Of a stretch of DNA of 64,000 bases, positions 1 through 11,200 are shown piece after piece. Made by a program: the position numbers and the translations under genes. The stretch comes from Pycnococcus provasolii. Its lineage: Eukaryota; Chlorophyta; Pseudoscourfieldiophyceae; Pseudoscourfieldiales. The stretch spans positions 124,001 through 188,000 of the forward strand of contig CP150548.1 in assembly GCA_049487715.1 (NCBI GenBank), written 5' to 3'. The notes under the pieces were generated by a model, which did no database searches, was not told the DNA's origin, and saw nothing but the letters and a program-made list of their open reading frames with translations. Numbering within the stretch: position 1 is the first letter of the stretch; every line of letters begins with the position of its first letter.

Positions 1-2
1 AT

Positions 3-362
3 CCTCCATCAAATGGCGGGTTTGTTGGGGGAATGGGTGGACGACGACGCCTGCATGCATGGGTAACGTCGCGTCACGTTGCAACGGTCACCATCACGGG
101 CATCGCGACAAATACGTATGACCTGCACGTCTCGGGCATTCCAGGCAATCCGCCAATCGCCACGTCTCCAAGTCTTCCGGTGAAGACCGTGAAGGTGACG
201 CTCGGCAATCCGCCCAGCCCGCCGCCTGCAACGACGACGACGACGCTGGCCCCGTCGCCGCCACCACCAACCACGACGACGACGACAACGACGACACTAC
301 CATCGCCGCCGCCGCCGCCGCCAACCACGACGACCACGACCACGACGACGCTGGCATCACCC

Positions 363-398
<36 letters not shown>

Positions 399-1154
399 AA
401 TCCGCCTCCCCCGAATCCCCCGCCACCGCCGAAACTCTACGGCGTGGAGGTGGAGTTCAATCTGCTTAGCACAGGGGACGGCCTTCTTGTGGTCGAAACT
501 TTTGACGCAGACAGGCAGGGGAAGTTCAAGGATAAGCTCGCCAAGGACGCGGGCGTTCCGGCAGAAGATGCGGTGCTCGAGCTAACCTATGGCATGGCTG
601 TGCAGTTCAGCGTGTCCCAAGCATCATTCCTTCGAACGCCGAGCAGCACGAAGAAATTCGTCGAGAAGATCGCTGATTCCGTTGGCGTCGACGCGGACGA
701 TGTGAAGGTCGAAGCCATCGGCCAGGTTGTGAAAGTCACTGTGGAAACCGATCGACCCGAGGAGGCTAAGCAGCTCAGCGCCAATCTGGAGAAAATTGGC
801 GAAGGCGATGAAAATAGCGACCTCGTAGCAGCCTTGACAGACGCGGCTGCGACTGCATCCGTTGCCGTGCCGAGTGTTACAACGCCGCCAGGCAATGCCA
901 CCACGACAACGGCTGGAAAGCTCACGATGTATGTACCGGTGGCAGCGCCCGCCGCGAACTTGACCAAGGCAAAGGAAATCGTCGGTGATGAGCGAAAACT
1001 TAAGCTTGGTATGGTGGAGGCGGGACTCTCAGCCGTGCAGCCGCAGATAACCGTTGATGTCACGCATGACCTCTTGTCGCCGCCGCCGCCGCCGCCGCCG
1101 CCGAGCCCGCCGCCGCCGCCAAGTCCGCCAAAACCGCCGCCGCCGCCGAGCCCC

Positions 1155-1186
<32 letters not shown>

Positions 1187-3308
1187 ACCGTGCAGTGCCA
1201 TCGGTTGCGAGGTGAAACAGGCCAGCCTCAGCTTTACGGAAGCGACGCCCGGTGATCCTGATGTGGCGTATGCGAAGGACCCGCTGCACACGCCAAGTGC
1301 GGACAACCTTACGCCGGCGGTCTTGGAGATCGAATTCTGGCTCAAGCCAAATTCGGCTAAGCTCACGGTGGGTGAGAGCTATTCTGTGCTTGCCATTCCA
1401 AATGCGCTGAGTGTGAACCTCATCAACGGCGGGAACACGAATCAGCTTGTGGTCTGTGCGGGCAATGACCAGTGTGCAGAGACGGCGACGACCGCAATTG
1501 CATCCAAGGCTGCAACGTTCATCACGGTCACAGTCACCAGCAGCTCCATCGGCGTTGCGGTGCGTACGACGCAGACGGCGAGCACGCCTGTCACAAGCAC
1601 CAAGTCGGATTTCACGATCGACATTACAGACATGCTGTCGCAAGGACTCGTCGTGGGCGCAAAGCCCAAGGGAGATTTCGCGGAACCCTTTACATTTGAA
1701 TCTGGACTCGAGGCGTCGGTGGACGAGTTGCGCTTCTTTGGAGGTGATGCAGCGCGCTCAACGGGAGAGGTGACGTCGAACATGTTCAGGAAGCTCAACT
1801 GCAGCACCACCAATGCATTGTACGCGCAATATGGATTCGACGAGGGGCAAGGAACCGGTGCTTCCGATGAGTGTGGCAGAGCTCCGGCGCTCGTTGTGCA
1901 CAAGCCTCAGTTCATGTGGACCACACCGGAAGCTGGATTAGGATTCAAGCTTTGCCACAGCACGTGTGGAGCTGGAGAGAATGCGTGCTCCGGCGCAGCT
2001 CCTGAAATGTGCATGCTTTGCGATGCGGGCATGACACTGTTGCCCACGGGCCAAGAGACCGACGAGGGACGGTGCGTGAGTGCTTGCCCTTCAGGCTACG
2101 AGATTCGCGATGGTGCCTGCGCCACGCTTCGCCCGCCGCCGCCGCCCACTCCGCCGCCGCCGAGCTCGCCGCCGAGCTCGCCGCCGCCGACAACATGCTC
2201 GGATGGCAAGCAAAGTGTCAACGAGACGGGAGTCGACTGCGGTGGACCACTCTGCCCGCCCTGTTCCTTTGGCCACGTCAACTTTGCCATTCCCCTGAGC
2301 GGGGTCACCGCTGCCAACTTGACAAATGTGCAAAAGCTGGGCATTCGTGAGGCTGTGGCGATTGCTAGCGTGTGCGCCTCAGAAACTTGTCCGACGAGTC
2401 CGACGGCGGAGGCTCTCAATCGCGTATACATCATCAAAACAACGGACGTGTCAACGTCTGCGGCATCTCGTCGTTCGCTCTCCCAGAACTCAAATGGAAT
2501 CACGGTCACGACACGCGTCACGGCACCTGACGCTGCGTCGTTAACCTCAACGAGGGAGAACATTCAGAACTCTTACACGAACGGCAACCTCAAGAAAGTC
2601 CTCGCATCGCGCGGGGGCCTTGTGATGACAGATGGTCAACCGCTCTTACTGGACGTCGTTGGCCTTGACAAAATCTCGCCGCCGCCACCTGCGGCGCTCA
2701 CCGATACAACAGCTACCGGCACTCCGGCGCCCAAGGCAGGCGGAAGTAGCGACGATTCCGTGCTCTTTGGTCTTGATCTTTACACGCTCATTGGCGTCGG
2801 CGCGGGCGCGCTTGTGGCGCTCGCTATCGCGGGATATGCGACAGCGGTATTCTTGGGCAAGCGCAAGAGTGGATACTCCCCTGGCTCCGTCCAGCCGGGA
2901 GCGGTTACCAAGAAGCACAGCTCCGTAGATTCGGTGCAAGAGAACGAGACCGGCGAAAGTCCGGTAGCTAGTCGTAAGCCCGCAGGTGGATTCGGAAGGG
3001 CCGTGGACCAAGACCACCAGCAGCAACAGCAGACGGCTGAGGCTGTCCCGCTGCCATATGAGACGGAGTCCGACGTCCTGCAGCCTATGGGCCCGGAGTC
3101 GCCGCGAGTGCCTCCCTTGCCTCCTGGCGGTGCGATGGACTTCAATCGACGCAGCGTCGAGGACCCACCCATGCAGACCAACGCTGCATACGAGGATCCT
3201 TCGATGAGCCCGCCTCAGCCGTATCCTCACAAAGCAACAGGCGCCGCCGGATGTCCTTGTCGTCGATGCGACCCAGCCGCCACCTATGGAGGATCCATGG
3301 AACGATGA
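3..3308 (+). CDS. Giant proline-rich extracellular/transmembrane protein, 5' partial
   Basis: The frame is open to the left edge of the window; the first ATG is at 33, so the true start probably lies upstream. Numbered from that ATG, the 1091 residues hold polyproline/Thr tracts (about 60-135), an alpha-beta domain (136-345) that resembles the small ferredoxin-like repeats of algal surface proteins, a second polyproline tract (350-385), a LamG/concanavalin-like region (400-590), a furin-like cysteine-rich segment (630-690), a third short SPP tract, a Cys motif with NETGVDCGG (about 722-745), a second copy of the ferredoxin-like domain (745-880), and one membrane helix (about 915-938) followed by a basic stop-transfer sequence and a Gln/Pro-rich tail. 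This reads as a hydroxyproline-rich cell-surface protein with a cytoplasmic tail. The natural C-terminus is doubtful because the next frame overlaps it. Family placement is by composition and motif; the ligand is unknown. Confidence 0.75.
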
Positions 3309-4812
3309 TGCTGGTCTACTGAACATTCCGGAGGACACGGATGAGTTGTCGGCTGATGACGAGGTGCGCGAGTGGCTAGAGGAGCTCACAAGCGAAGTGG
3401 TCGATAAAGAACGCGAGCGCATGGAGCGCGAGGAGAGCTTCGAGGGCAGCATCGAGGCACTGATGAGGGCACGCAGTGCCAAGCACCGAAAACAGCTCGA
3501 GGATCTCAATCGCATTAAGGAGCGCTTTATGCAGCGCACGGCAGAAATTTACGGTCAAGATCTGCGAGCTCTTGACGACGTGCATCGCCGCGCGGGTGCT
3601 GTGGAAGGCAGTGCGGAGAAGAGCGTCCCTGAGAAGTGGCAAGGTGCCGCGGACGCGGCTCGTCCTGACAGCCGCGGTCGCGGTGGTGGCCGTGGAGCAC
3701 GAGGCCGCGGCGGTGGTCGCGGCGGCGGCCGTGGCTCAGGTGACCCGGCAAGCCCCGCGGGCGCGATGCACAATCTTATGCAGAGCGTGGCTGACACGGC
3801 GAAAGACAACATGCGAGGAAGCTACGAGACGCCTGCTGCACCCCTGGGACCACCACCGGGCGGTATGTACGGAACGCCTTTGCCACCCCTCGGCGCGGGG
3901 ATCAATGTGCAGCAGCCGCCGCCTCCACTCACGGCGAGCGTGCCCCCTCCTGGATACGGCCAGCAGCCATACTCTCTCACGCCTGCGGCGGCAGTTCCTC
4001 CGCCACCGTCCTCGAGTCAGACGCAGGGCTACGGATATGGGGTTCCTCCGTCAAACTCGGGCGCACCGCTTGGTTACGGTGGTGCGCCAGCCGCCCCGGC
4101 GTATCCGGGTATGAATCAGGCGACTTCTGCCTACGGCGTGATGCCGCCGCCGTCAGTCCCGGCGTATGGCGCACCACCACCGCCGAGTGCATCGCTGCCA
4201 AGCATGCCCCCGCCGCCATCGCAGCCTTCATCCATGCAGCAGCCATATGGAGCTGGGGTGCCGCCACCGCCGAGCGTGTCAAATTCCCAGGAGGTGCAAC
4301 CGAGCGCGGCAGTGTATGCCGCGTACATGCAGGCTTATCAGCAGGCGCTCTCAATGCCGACACCAGCGTCCCCCGACGCATCGCTATCAGCGCCGCCGCC
4401 TCCTCCTCCTGCCCCCCTTGCGCCACCCGTGCCTGCGTACGGGGCGCCGCCGGACGGGTTCGGAGGCGCTCCTGGTGGCGGCCGTCCACGGCCAAAGCCT
4501 CTTGGTGGCATGGACGCCGCTCCTCCTCCATACGGAGCCCAGCCTGCGCCGTTCCAACCCCCGCCGCATCCGTCACAGCTGCCCACGGGGTCTGCGGACA
4601 TGCAGGCGGAGATGCAGCGCGCCGTGAGCGATGCCGAGGCGCGCAAAAGGCAGTGCGCAAACGAGCTGCGCGAGCTAACGGAACGCCGAGATGCCGGCGA
4701 CCAAGATCCCACTTTAAGTGCCCAGATTTTGGACAAAATTGCGGAAATGCGACAACTCGAATCTGCCCAGGAGGAGGCGGTTGCACGATACGACGCAAGC
4801 CTAAATCGTTAG
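3286..4812 (+). CDS. Pro/RGG-rich coiled-coil protein, possibly the tail of the preceding gene
   Basis: A 508-residue frame. It has an acidic N-terminus, a charged helical segment (about 25-115), an RGG/GRG box (about 130-150), a long Pro/Tyr/Gly/Gln-rich middle and a C-terminal charged coiled coil (about 445-505). The family is not recognised; the RGG box suggests RNA contact. The first ATG overlaps the upstream gene by 23 bases in a different frame. The same frame is open back to a TGA at 3205-3207, and its product from about 3241 (QQAPPDVLVVDATQPPP) looks more like protein than the overlapping end of the upstream gene. There is no room for a promoter or 3' end between the two. It may therefore be the cytoplasmic tail of the upstream gene, separated by a one-base shift or an unseen intron. 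Confidence 0.65.
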   Translation: MEDPWNDDAGLLNIPEDTDELSADDEVREWLEELTSEVVDKERERMEREESFEGSIEALMRARSAKHRKQLEDLNRIKERFMQRTAEIYGQDLRALDDVHRRAGAVEGSAEKSVPEKWQGAADAARPDSRGRGGGRGARGRGGGRGGGRGSGDPASPAGAMHNLMQSVADTAKDNMRGSYETPAAPLGPPPGGMYGTPLPPLGAGINVQQPPPPLTASVPPPGYGQQPYSLTPAAAVPPPPSSSQTQGYGYGVPPSNSGAPLGYGGAPAAPAYPGMNQATSAYGVMPPPSVPAYGAPPPPSASLPSMPPPPSQPSSMQQPYGAGVPPPPSVSNSQEVQPSAAVYAAYMQAYQQALSMPTPASPDASLSAPPPPPPAPLAPPVPAYGAPPDGFGGAPGGGRPRPKPLGGMDAAPPPYGAQPAPFQPPPHPSQLPTGSADMQAEMQRAVSDAEARKRQCANELRELTERRDAGDQDPTLSAQILDKIAEMRQLESAQEEAVARYDASLNR

Positions 4813-4953
4813 AAACATGTTAGTCTTTTTTTTTCAGGAAACGGCGCTTTCAAAAAATCAACTTTACCTGGTACGGGTCTCATTAAGGAAAAAAAAGATT
4901 TTTAAATAACAACATCACAAATACAATTCTCAGACGACTTCTCTCTTCCTCTC

Positions 4954-6129
4954 TCACCGCGCTGCGGCGGAAGGTCGCACGAACACGCGCTGGCGCCTCT
5001 CCTTGAACACGCGCTGGGAGGCGAGGAACACGCGTACGATCTCGGCGGCGGCGACGGTGCACACGGCACCCACAGGCATTGCGCTCACAAGCCCCGCAAG
5101 CTGCTGCGAAGCCCCGGCTTCGTCTCCGCTGCCGATTCTTGCGTACACCGCGTCCCACAGCCTGCCTCGAGCAACCGCAATGCATACCCAGGCTGCGGCG
5201 TACGCGCCACGTGCCATGCCCGGCACGTCGAACAGGCTCGCAAAGGCAAGCCACGTGAAAAAGCCGGAAAGTATCGCCACGGTTGCCCACAGGCCGATTT
5301 CGAGGTCTGTCAGCGCTGCGCTCGCGGATGGCGTCCCCGCGAATGCGAACAGCAACTCGGGGCGAAGCGCCGCTGAGCCGGCGAGCGCCGCGGCGACAGC
5401 GGCTGCCGATGCGGCTAGAGGACGGTCTGGGCCGGGCACGCGCCAGCCAAGCGCAAAAGCGGAAACGCGCGCGAGCGCGGCGCATGCTAGTGTCGTCAAG
5501 GCGATCATCCCCAGACTCGGGCTTTGCCAGCCATGGTGCGGGGAGCACGCAGCTGCGAGAGCGCGCCGAAGGAGGCTTGCGGAAGCCGCGAGCTGGTGCG
5601 CCGCCACCTCGTCGCAGAGCGGCGGCAGCGCCCTTCGCGCCGCCACGCGCGCGGCGGCGAGAAAGCCGGGCGGCATGCCCCAAACCATTCCTGTCGCGTC
5701 GAACGTGGCTGCAAAGACGAGCCATAGCGAGAAACCCAGCAAGATGGCTGTGGCAAGCCACAGCCCCGCCTCGAGCGGCGCGGGCAGTTCGGCAGGCATC
5801 GCCGCTATGTCCACGCGTCTGACGAGCGCGTGCAGCTGCCTCGCCGCGAGACTGAGTAGTTCCGGCTCGCCTACGAGTGCTGCGAGCGCCGCCACCGTGG
5901 CTATCGAGCACACAGCGAGCAGCGCATCTGCGCGCACGGACCTTAAGGCTGCCGCCGGAACTCCTCGCAGGCGCGAGAAGACGGACCTGTGGTGCACATC
6001 CGCCGTCGTGTGCGTGACTTCCTCCTGCTTGCGTATTCTCCGCCGCGTGTGTTCGAGCGCGCGCTGCTTTTCGCGGCTGCTTCCTCCCTTCTTGACGAGC
6101 GCGCCGCGGCCGCCGTGAGGCACGGGCAT
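4954..6129 (-). CDS. Multi-pass membrane protein with internal duplication
   Basis: A 391-residue Ala/Leu-rich protein starting from an ATG at 6129. A basic, hydrophilic N-terminus of about 50 residues is followed by several hydrophobic segments (about 65-88, 121-145, 203-226, 236-265, 276-303, 345-370). Residues 121-151 and 278-308 are clearly related, sharing GLW, AIL, GF, WL, FA, FD and GM at matching spacing, so the membrane core arose by duplication with a period near 157 residues. The family is not recognised. The long open frame on the opposite strand (5003-6118) is a GC-composition shadow. It is divergent from the CCDC22 gene across about 260 bases that carry telomere-like motifs. Confidence 0.65.
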   Translation of the reverse strand: MPVPHGGRGALVKKGGSSREKQRALEHTRRRIRKQEEVTHTTADVHHRSVFSRLRGVPAAALRSVRADALLAVCSIATVAALAALVGEPELLSLAARQLHALVRRVDIAAMPAELPAPLEAGLWLATAILLGFSLWLVFAATFDATGMVWGMPPGFLAAARVAARRALPPLCDEVAAHQLAASASLLRRALAAACSPHHGWQSPSLGMIALTTLACAALARVSAFALGWRVPGPDRPLAASAAAVAAALAGSAALRPELLFAFAGTPSASAALTDLEIGLWATVAILSGFFTWLAFASLFDVPGMARGAYAAAWVCIAVARGRLWDAVYARIGSGDEAGASQQLAGLVSAMPVGAVCTVAAAEIVRVFLASQRVFKERRQRVFVRPSAAAR

Positions 6130-6244
6130 GTCTGACCCTTAAGGATGTTACGGATGCGAATGAAGGTTGGGAAAAGGAAAAGGAAAAAGGGGCCGAGAAG
6201 AAACGCGAACTCGGAAAGGAAAGGGGAGGGAAGTTATCCGGTCC

Positions 6245-6288
6245 CCCTAACCCTAACTCGTTACTCGTTCCGGTTAGGGTTTAAGGGT
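6245..6288. promoter_or_regulatory. Telo-box-like motifs in divergent promoter
   Basis: Two CCCTAA units (6245-6257) are followed by the inverse motif TTAGGGTTT (6272-6288) in the short gap between the divergent membrane-protein and CCDC22 genes. In land plants the telo-box AAACCCTAA is a promoter element of growth and translation genes. Function here is inferred from position only. Confidence 0.4.
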
Positions 6289-6391
6289 TCCTCGTGCTGG
6301 TTGTCGGCGTCGGTTACCACTATTGTAGGGAATGGTTTGCCCCCCCCTCCAGTGTCCAGTGGTAATTTAACTTTACAAATATTTGGCAATA

Positions 6392-8161
6392 ATGTCTGCC
6401 AGCGGGTCGCTGCAAGGCGAGGCGGATGGAATCCTGCTACTGGCACTCGCGGCGTACGGCATACCCGAACATGTCAAGACGTGCGCGGACGTTGACACCG
6501 ACACCTTGTTCAGCGCATGCAGGCTATGCCTAGCGCACATACTTCCAGGAGGATTCCACTCGGAACCTCTGCCCAGCGAACCGTCGAGGAAATTTCGTGC
6601 ATGCGTCGACCTTGCAGACGCGATTCAAAGGGCGGGGTACGAAAATAAACTCGGATTCCACCAGTTCCTCTACCCGAGCGCAAACGACACGCGTGCTCTG
6701 CTCGGATTCCTCGCAGCACGACTGCCAAAGAGGGAAACAAGTGCGGAGGTGGGAGACAAGCCTGAGAGAGGCCTGAGCGCGCTCGCAGAGACGGCTGTGC
6801 GGAGAGCCGTCGAAGCGTACAGACGCGGAGAGGCGCGCGACAACCAACCGTCACGTGCCCCGTTCTGGCATGAGACGGACGTCGCACGCCTGTCGCGCCT
6901 TGAAGTGTTCAAGCCTCTTCGCTACACAGCCTCGGCGCTGCACTTCGCGGCTGTCGACGTGGCAAGGTTACAGGCAAGGGAAGCAAGGCGTCTGAGACGC
7001 CTTGCTTCGTCCACCGCTGCATCGACACCCGCACTTACGTCTCGGCGTCGCAAGTCCAGGCGCCGGCGTTTCGGAGGTGTGACTTCAACAACGACGCCCA
7101 CAAGAGCGAAAACGTCGGCGCCGGTACCAGCCGCGACTCCAGTGCTGCAGACGCCGCCATCCGGCGACGCCACGGGCACCGTGTCAGCAACTCCAGAGGC
7201 GACAGTGCGAAAGCAGGAGCTGCAGAACCTTCAGGAGGCTTCCGCCGCCGCGGCTGAGAGAGAAGAGGCTGCGCGTGCCGCGGAGGCGCGCGATGTCGAA
7301 TCAATGAAGATGGCGCAATCTCAGCTAGAAACATCAAAGGCGGATGCATCCGAGGCGAATGCTGAGGCAAAGATGTACGCGCAAGCATCCGCCAGCCTGC
7401 AAAGTCACGGATTTGACGAGACGGTCGCTATGCTGGACGCGAAGGTGAGTAAATATGCAGAGCAAATGAGATCTTTGCAGGCGGAATTCGAGCAAGCTGC
7501 CGCGCCTCTGCAAGCTGCCGCGATGCAGGGCCGTGCGCGTGTAACCCAGGCACTGTCTGCAGCAGAGGAGCGCCTCGCCGAGTTTGAGCGGCTGCGTGCT
7601 GAAGTCGCGCACCTGAGGGCATCTGCCTCGGAGAGGGAAGCTGAACAGAATGCCTTACTCGCCGAATACGAGTCTAGAAGCGCCAAGAAGCGAGCTGCGC
7701 CGAATGCGGACGTGTTTGTGAGCCGCATCTACGCCATTGTGAAGCAGGTGAGAAAGCAGGATGCGGACATCCAGCGCATCGTGGCGAATACGCGACGCGT
7801 GAATCGGGAGCTTAACGCGCAGAACGAGGCGCTCGAGCGCGTTCACGCGGTGGTGGATGATCTCACCTTTCGAGATGCCAAGTCGCAGGCGGAGAAGACG
7901 GTGGCTGGCCGCAGCGCGAGAGAGGCGTACCGTACGGTTGCAGGAATTCACGGAACGTTTGCACGCCTCCGCGAATGCGTCGCGGCGCAGAGCCGCGCTG
8001 AGAGGACTCGCGCCGTCACCGAGGCACGGTTGGAGCGTCTTGAGCAGGAAACTCCAGATTCTTCACGACTCGACGGGGATCTCTCCGCAGTTCGTGCCGA
8101 GGTGGAGGCATTAGTCGCTAAGCTTCGAGCAAATGGTCTCGAACCTTGTGTCGCAATTTAG
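6392..8161 (+). CDS. CCDC22: CCDC22-like subunit of the Commander/CCC complex
   Basis: A 589-residue protein (human about 627) starting from the first in-frame ATG, 6392. The N-terminal calponin-homology-like (NN-CH) region contains LGFHQFLYPSANDTRALLGF, matching the conserved FLYPSE-D--LL-FL block of CCDC22. The centre is low complexity and then coiled coil (about 260-560). Near the C-terminus the segment RIYAIVKQVRKQ, followed by a V-DLTFRDAK block, matches the most conserved part of the family (RILEIVGNIRKQ ... DELVFKDAK). CCDC22 works with CCDC93 and COMMD proteins in endosome-to-surface recycling with Retriever and WASH. It is convergent with the WD40 gene downstream (111 bases apart). 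Identification rests on motif order recalled from the animal family. Confidence 0.85.
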   Translation: MSASGSLQGEADGILLLALAAYGIPEHVKTCADVDTDTLFSACRLCLAHILPGGFHSEPLPSEPSRKFRACVDLADAIQRAGYENKLGFHQFLYPSANDTRALLGFLAARLPKRETSAEVGDKPERGLSALAETAVRRAVEAYRRGEARDNQPSRAPFWHETDVARLSRLEVFKPLRYTASALHFAAVDVARLQAREARRLRRLASSTAASTPALTSRRRKSRRRRFGGVTSTTTPTRAKTSAPVPAATPVLQTPPSGDATGTVSATPEATVRKQELQNLQEASAAAAEREEAARAAEARDVESMKMAQSQLETSKADASEANAEAKMYAQASASLQSHGFDETVAMLDAKVSKYAEQMRSLQAEFEQAAAPLQAAAMQGRARVTQALSAAEERLAEFERLRAEVAHLRASASEREAEQNALLAEYESRSAKKRAAPNADVFVSRIYAIVKQVRKQDADIQRIVANTRRVNRELNAQNEALERVHAVVDDLTFRDAKSQAEKTVAGRSAREAYRTVAGIHGTFARLRECVAAQSRAERTRAVTEARLERLEQETPDSSRLDGDLSAVRAEVEALVAKLRANGLEPCVAI

Positions 8162-8272
8162 CTAGGACCACCCATTCAGTACGTAAAGGAGTTTTTCCTG
8201 AAGTTTCTATTTCTAACGTTGTTACATTTCGTCGATTTTGACACATTTCTTCCACGGGAAGGGGGGGAGGCT

Positions 8273-11200
8273 TTAGAATCGCGCAGTTATCGATCCAATG
8301 CCCTGAGCGGGACCGCCAAGGTTGCTTCGCATTGCCGCGTCAGCCTCGCGTCGTTCAGCCGCGCGCCGCACCACCGCGTCACGCTTGACAAGAGTCTTCA
8401 TCACCTCCAACGGCGTCGACGCAACTCGCTCCACAGAGTGCAGATTGACCTTGCTATGAACCGTCTGAGGTCTCCTCATCTCTGCAAATCTGCGCTCCTT
8501 GAGCGCGTCTCGTGATCGAAAGTATCCATTCATCGTAAGAGAAGGCGCATCCACCGATGGCAAACCTAAAATACGCCTCATCTCCGCCTCTGTCTCGCCT
8601 TTTACAGGTCGAGGTCCAAGAGGGGGGAATTTCTGCATTCCTTTCTGCCGAGACCTTGGTGTTCGGCTCGTAACAGCTCCTGATGACCCCGGAAGAATGA
8701 CACGTCCACGACGCGACACTCTGAAGTCGCTCAAAATCGGAGGTGCAGTGGAAGGCGGTGGTCCCGGAGGTGGCGGTCCTCGAGGGCCACTGGCCACGAG
8801 ATTGTTTGAAACATCTTTCATAGTTGAGGTGTAGCTGGCCGTTCCCGGTGGCAGCAGATTAAGCTTTGGCACAAGCGGCGACGATGATGCTGAAGACCGA
8901 TTCATCGGTGAGGGCACTTGAGGGATTGGCGAGTCGAAAAAGACGCCGATGCGATTAATGGAGCTCCTGCGAAACATCGCCGGAGCACCATTATTCGCTG
9001 ATGGTCCTGAAGTCGCGCCCGACGTCCGATGCTGCACTGGGGGACTATCAGCCTTCAAATGTTGCGTTTTTTCGCCATCGGGATCAACCCAGGATGTCCT
9101 GTCCGACAAATCCCAATTGTCCACACCAAAGATTCCAACACAAGCGCCATTTACGGTCCAAAGACTAATGTTGTGGTCCACGCTTGAGGACAAAAACATT
9201 CTCTTATCACTGATGAATTGAATACTGGAGATGGACTGCTCGTGAGCAATGAAATGGCAGAGCGTCACAAACGCGTCTTCCAGGCGAATCCGAGGGCCGC
9301 CACCGCTTGATGGCTTTACGGAGGCTGGCGGCGCCTGGCCGTGGCGGAGGCTATGGTGGTGCCCATGATGGCTGTGATTTTCGTGTTGTTGGTGGTGGTG
9401 ATGCTGGTGGTGGTGGTGGCCGTGGCCGTGGCCGTGGCCGTGATGATGACTTGCGCTCTCTTCCATCTTCGCGAAGAACTGCTTCAGCAGCGATATGTCG
9501 ACCACACGAATGCTGCCCATCGTGCAGCCCAAGGCAATGTAATCGTTTTTGTCATCCGTGGACAAGGTGGTGAGATTATGCTGCAATTTGGATCCCATCC
9601 ACCGCTCGAATAGCTGGCTGCCGGGAAACTTTCCAATTGAAAAGAGACGCAGATAGCTGTCCGTGGAGATCGACACGAGCGTGGGCATGTCTTGGTGTTT
9701 GACCTTAGGGAGGAACACAAGCCCCTCAGCGCCATTCTCCAGCGAGCCGGTTGGTGACTTCTGTCTAATCTCCATTCGGCTCAGGCCACTATTCAGATTC
9801 CAGAGGCGGATGCGCCCGCCATAGTCGCCCGTTGCAAGCATGCGGCTTGGTGCGTAGATTGCCTGGCTCATGATGTCCTCTTTGTGCCCCCGAAATGTGC
9901 GCACTTCGCTCTTCTTATCCGGATCATCCTCCCAAACATTTACATCGTGGCCCCATCCCGAGGCGACGATGAGGCCAGCCTTCTGCGCGCCGCTGCCGGC
10001 GACGTACGCAACGCACGAGATTTCCTTCCAGTCGTTGCTGTCGGCTTCTTCCAAGTAGTTCTTCAGCAGCGCGCCGTTGTTGAAGTTCCACATCTTCAGC
10101 GTGCCGTCGCTCGCGCCAGTGAGCAGGCGCCGACCAGACGAGTCGAACGACAAGCTCGAGATCTTCACGTCCGCTTTTGTGCGCGAGTTTACGTGCGCGT
10201 GCTGAAACTTGCTCTCTCTCTGGCCATCCTGCAGGCGCCACGTGATCACAGTTGATGAGTCGTCGGCACTCACAACGACCCCGAATTCGTCGTTGTACAG
10301 AGCGCCGCACAAGGGTGCGGAGTGCCCTTTCATGAGGCGAGATTCGCAGTGGTAGTCGAGTCGAGTGATGCTGTTCGTTCCAAGCATCAGCCTCCTGTTC
10401 TTCTGATGGTAATAAACCATGCCAAGCGTCGCCCTGCGATTCGCAACGGTGTCGTCGTCGTGCAACGCACTGATCGTCTCCAGGCACTTGCTGCTGCGCA
10501 GATCCCACACCTTCACCGTCTTGTCGGTAGACACGGATATGAGCCTATTCAAGTCCACGTCGAGCGAGACGCTGAGAACGGATGCCGTGTGGCCGCTCAG
10601 AACGTTCACGCGTCGTCCCGTGGACCCGTGCCACAGCTGTATGTCTCTCTCCAGCCCGGAACTCGCGAACATCGAGTATGCGCTGCACCACACGAACGAG
10701 TAGATTCCCTTCGAGTGGAGCTTGTTCGTGTGCTTCACCCTGTGCGAAACCTCGTCGCACAGCTTGATGGTTCCGTCCAGGCTCGATGTCGCGTACGCGT
10801 TGAGGTCCTGGACGTAGCTAACCTTCGTGACCCAGTCCTTGTGCTCGCCGTGAATTTTTGGAAGGTACCTGCCGTCATCGAAGCGCACGTTCATGAGGCT
10901 GTGCGGCTGCAAGGCTGGCACGGCACGCAGCGCGCCCTTGCTGTCTCCGTAGATGAGCCGCGCTTCTTCATCCCGCTCGTACGAGTGCATGCAGGTGGGC
11001 GCTCCCATCTTATCACACGTGATGTGGTAGCTTCCCACATTCTCGAAGTACCCGGTTCGGCCGAGGTCGAAGAACGATATGCTCGAGTCGAGTCCAGATA
11101 CGCACAGCTTCCGCAGCGACGAGACGTACTCGATGTCCGTGAGGAACGTCGGCTCGGAGTTTACCTGCACATACCTCCACGGCGTCAAGTCGTGTGTGTG

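Noticed and set aside
1075-1190. CCG microsatellite as a mobile or regulatory repeat
   Set aside because: It is in frame and encodes polyproline within the surface protein; simple coding low complexity explains it.
5003-6118. 371-codon open frame on the plus strand
   Set aside because: It is antisense to the duplicated membrane protein, is Ala/Ser/Arg-rich with no domain, and arises from the GC-rich codon pattern of the opposite strand.
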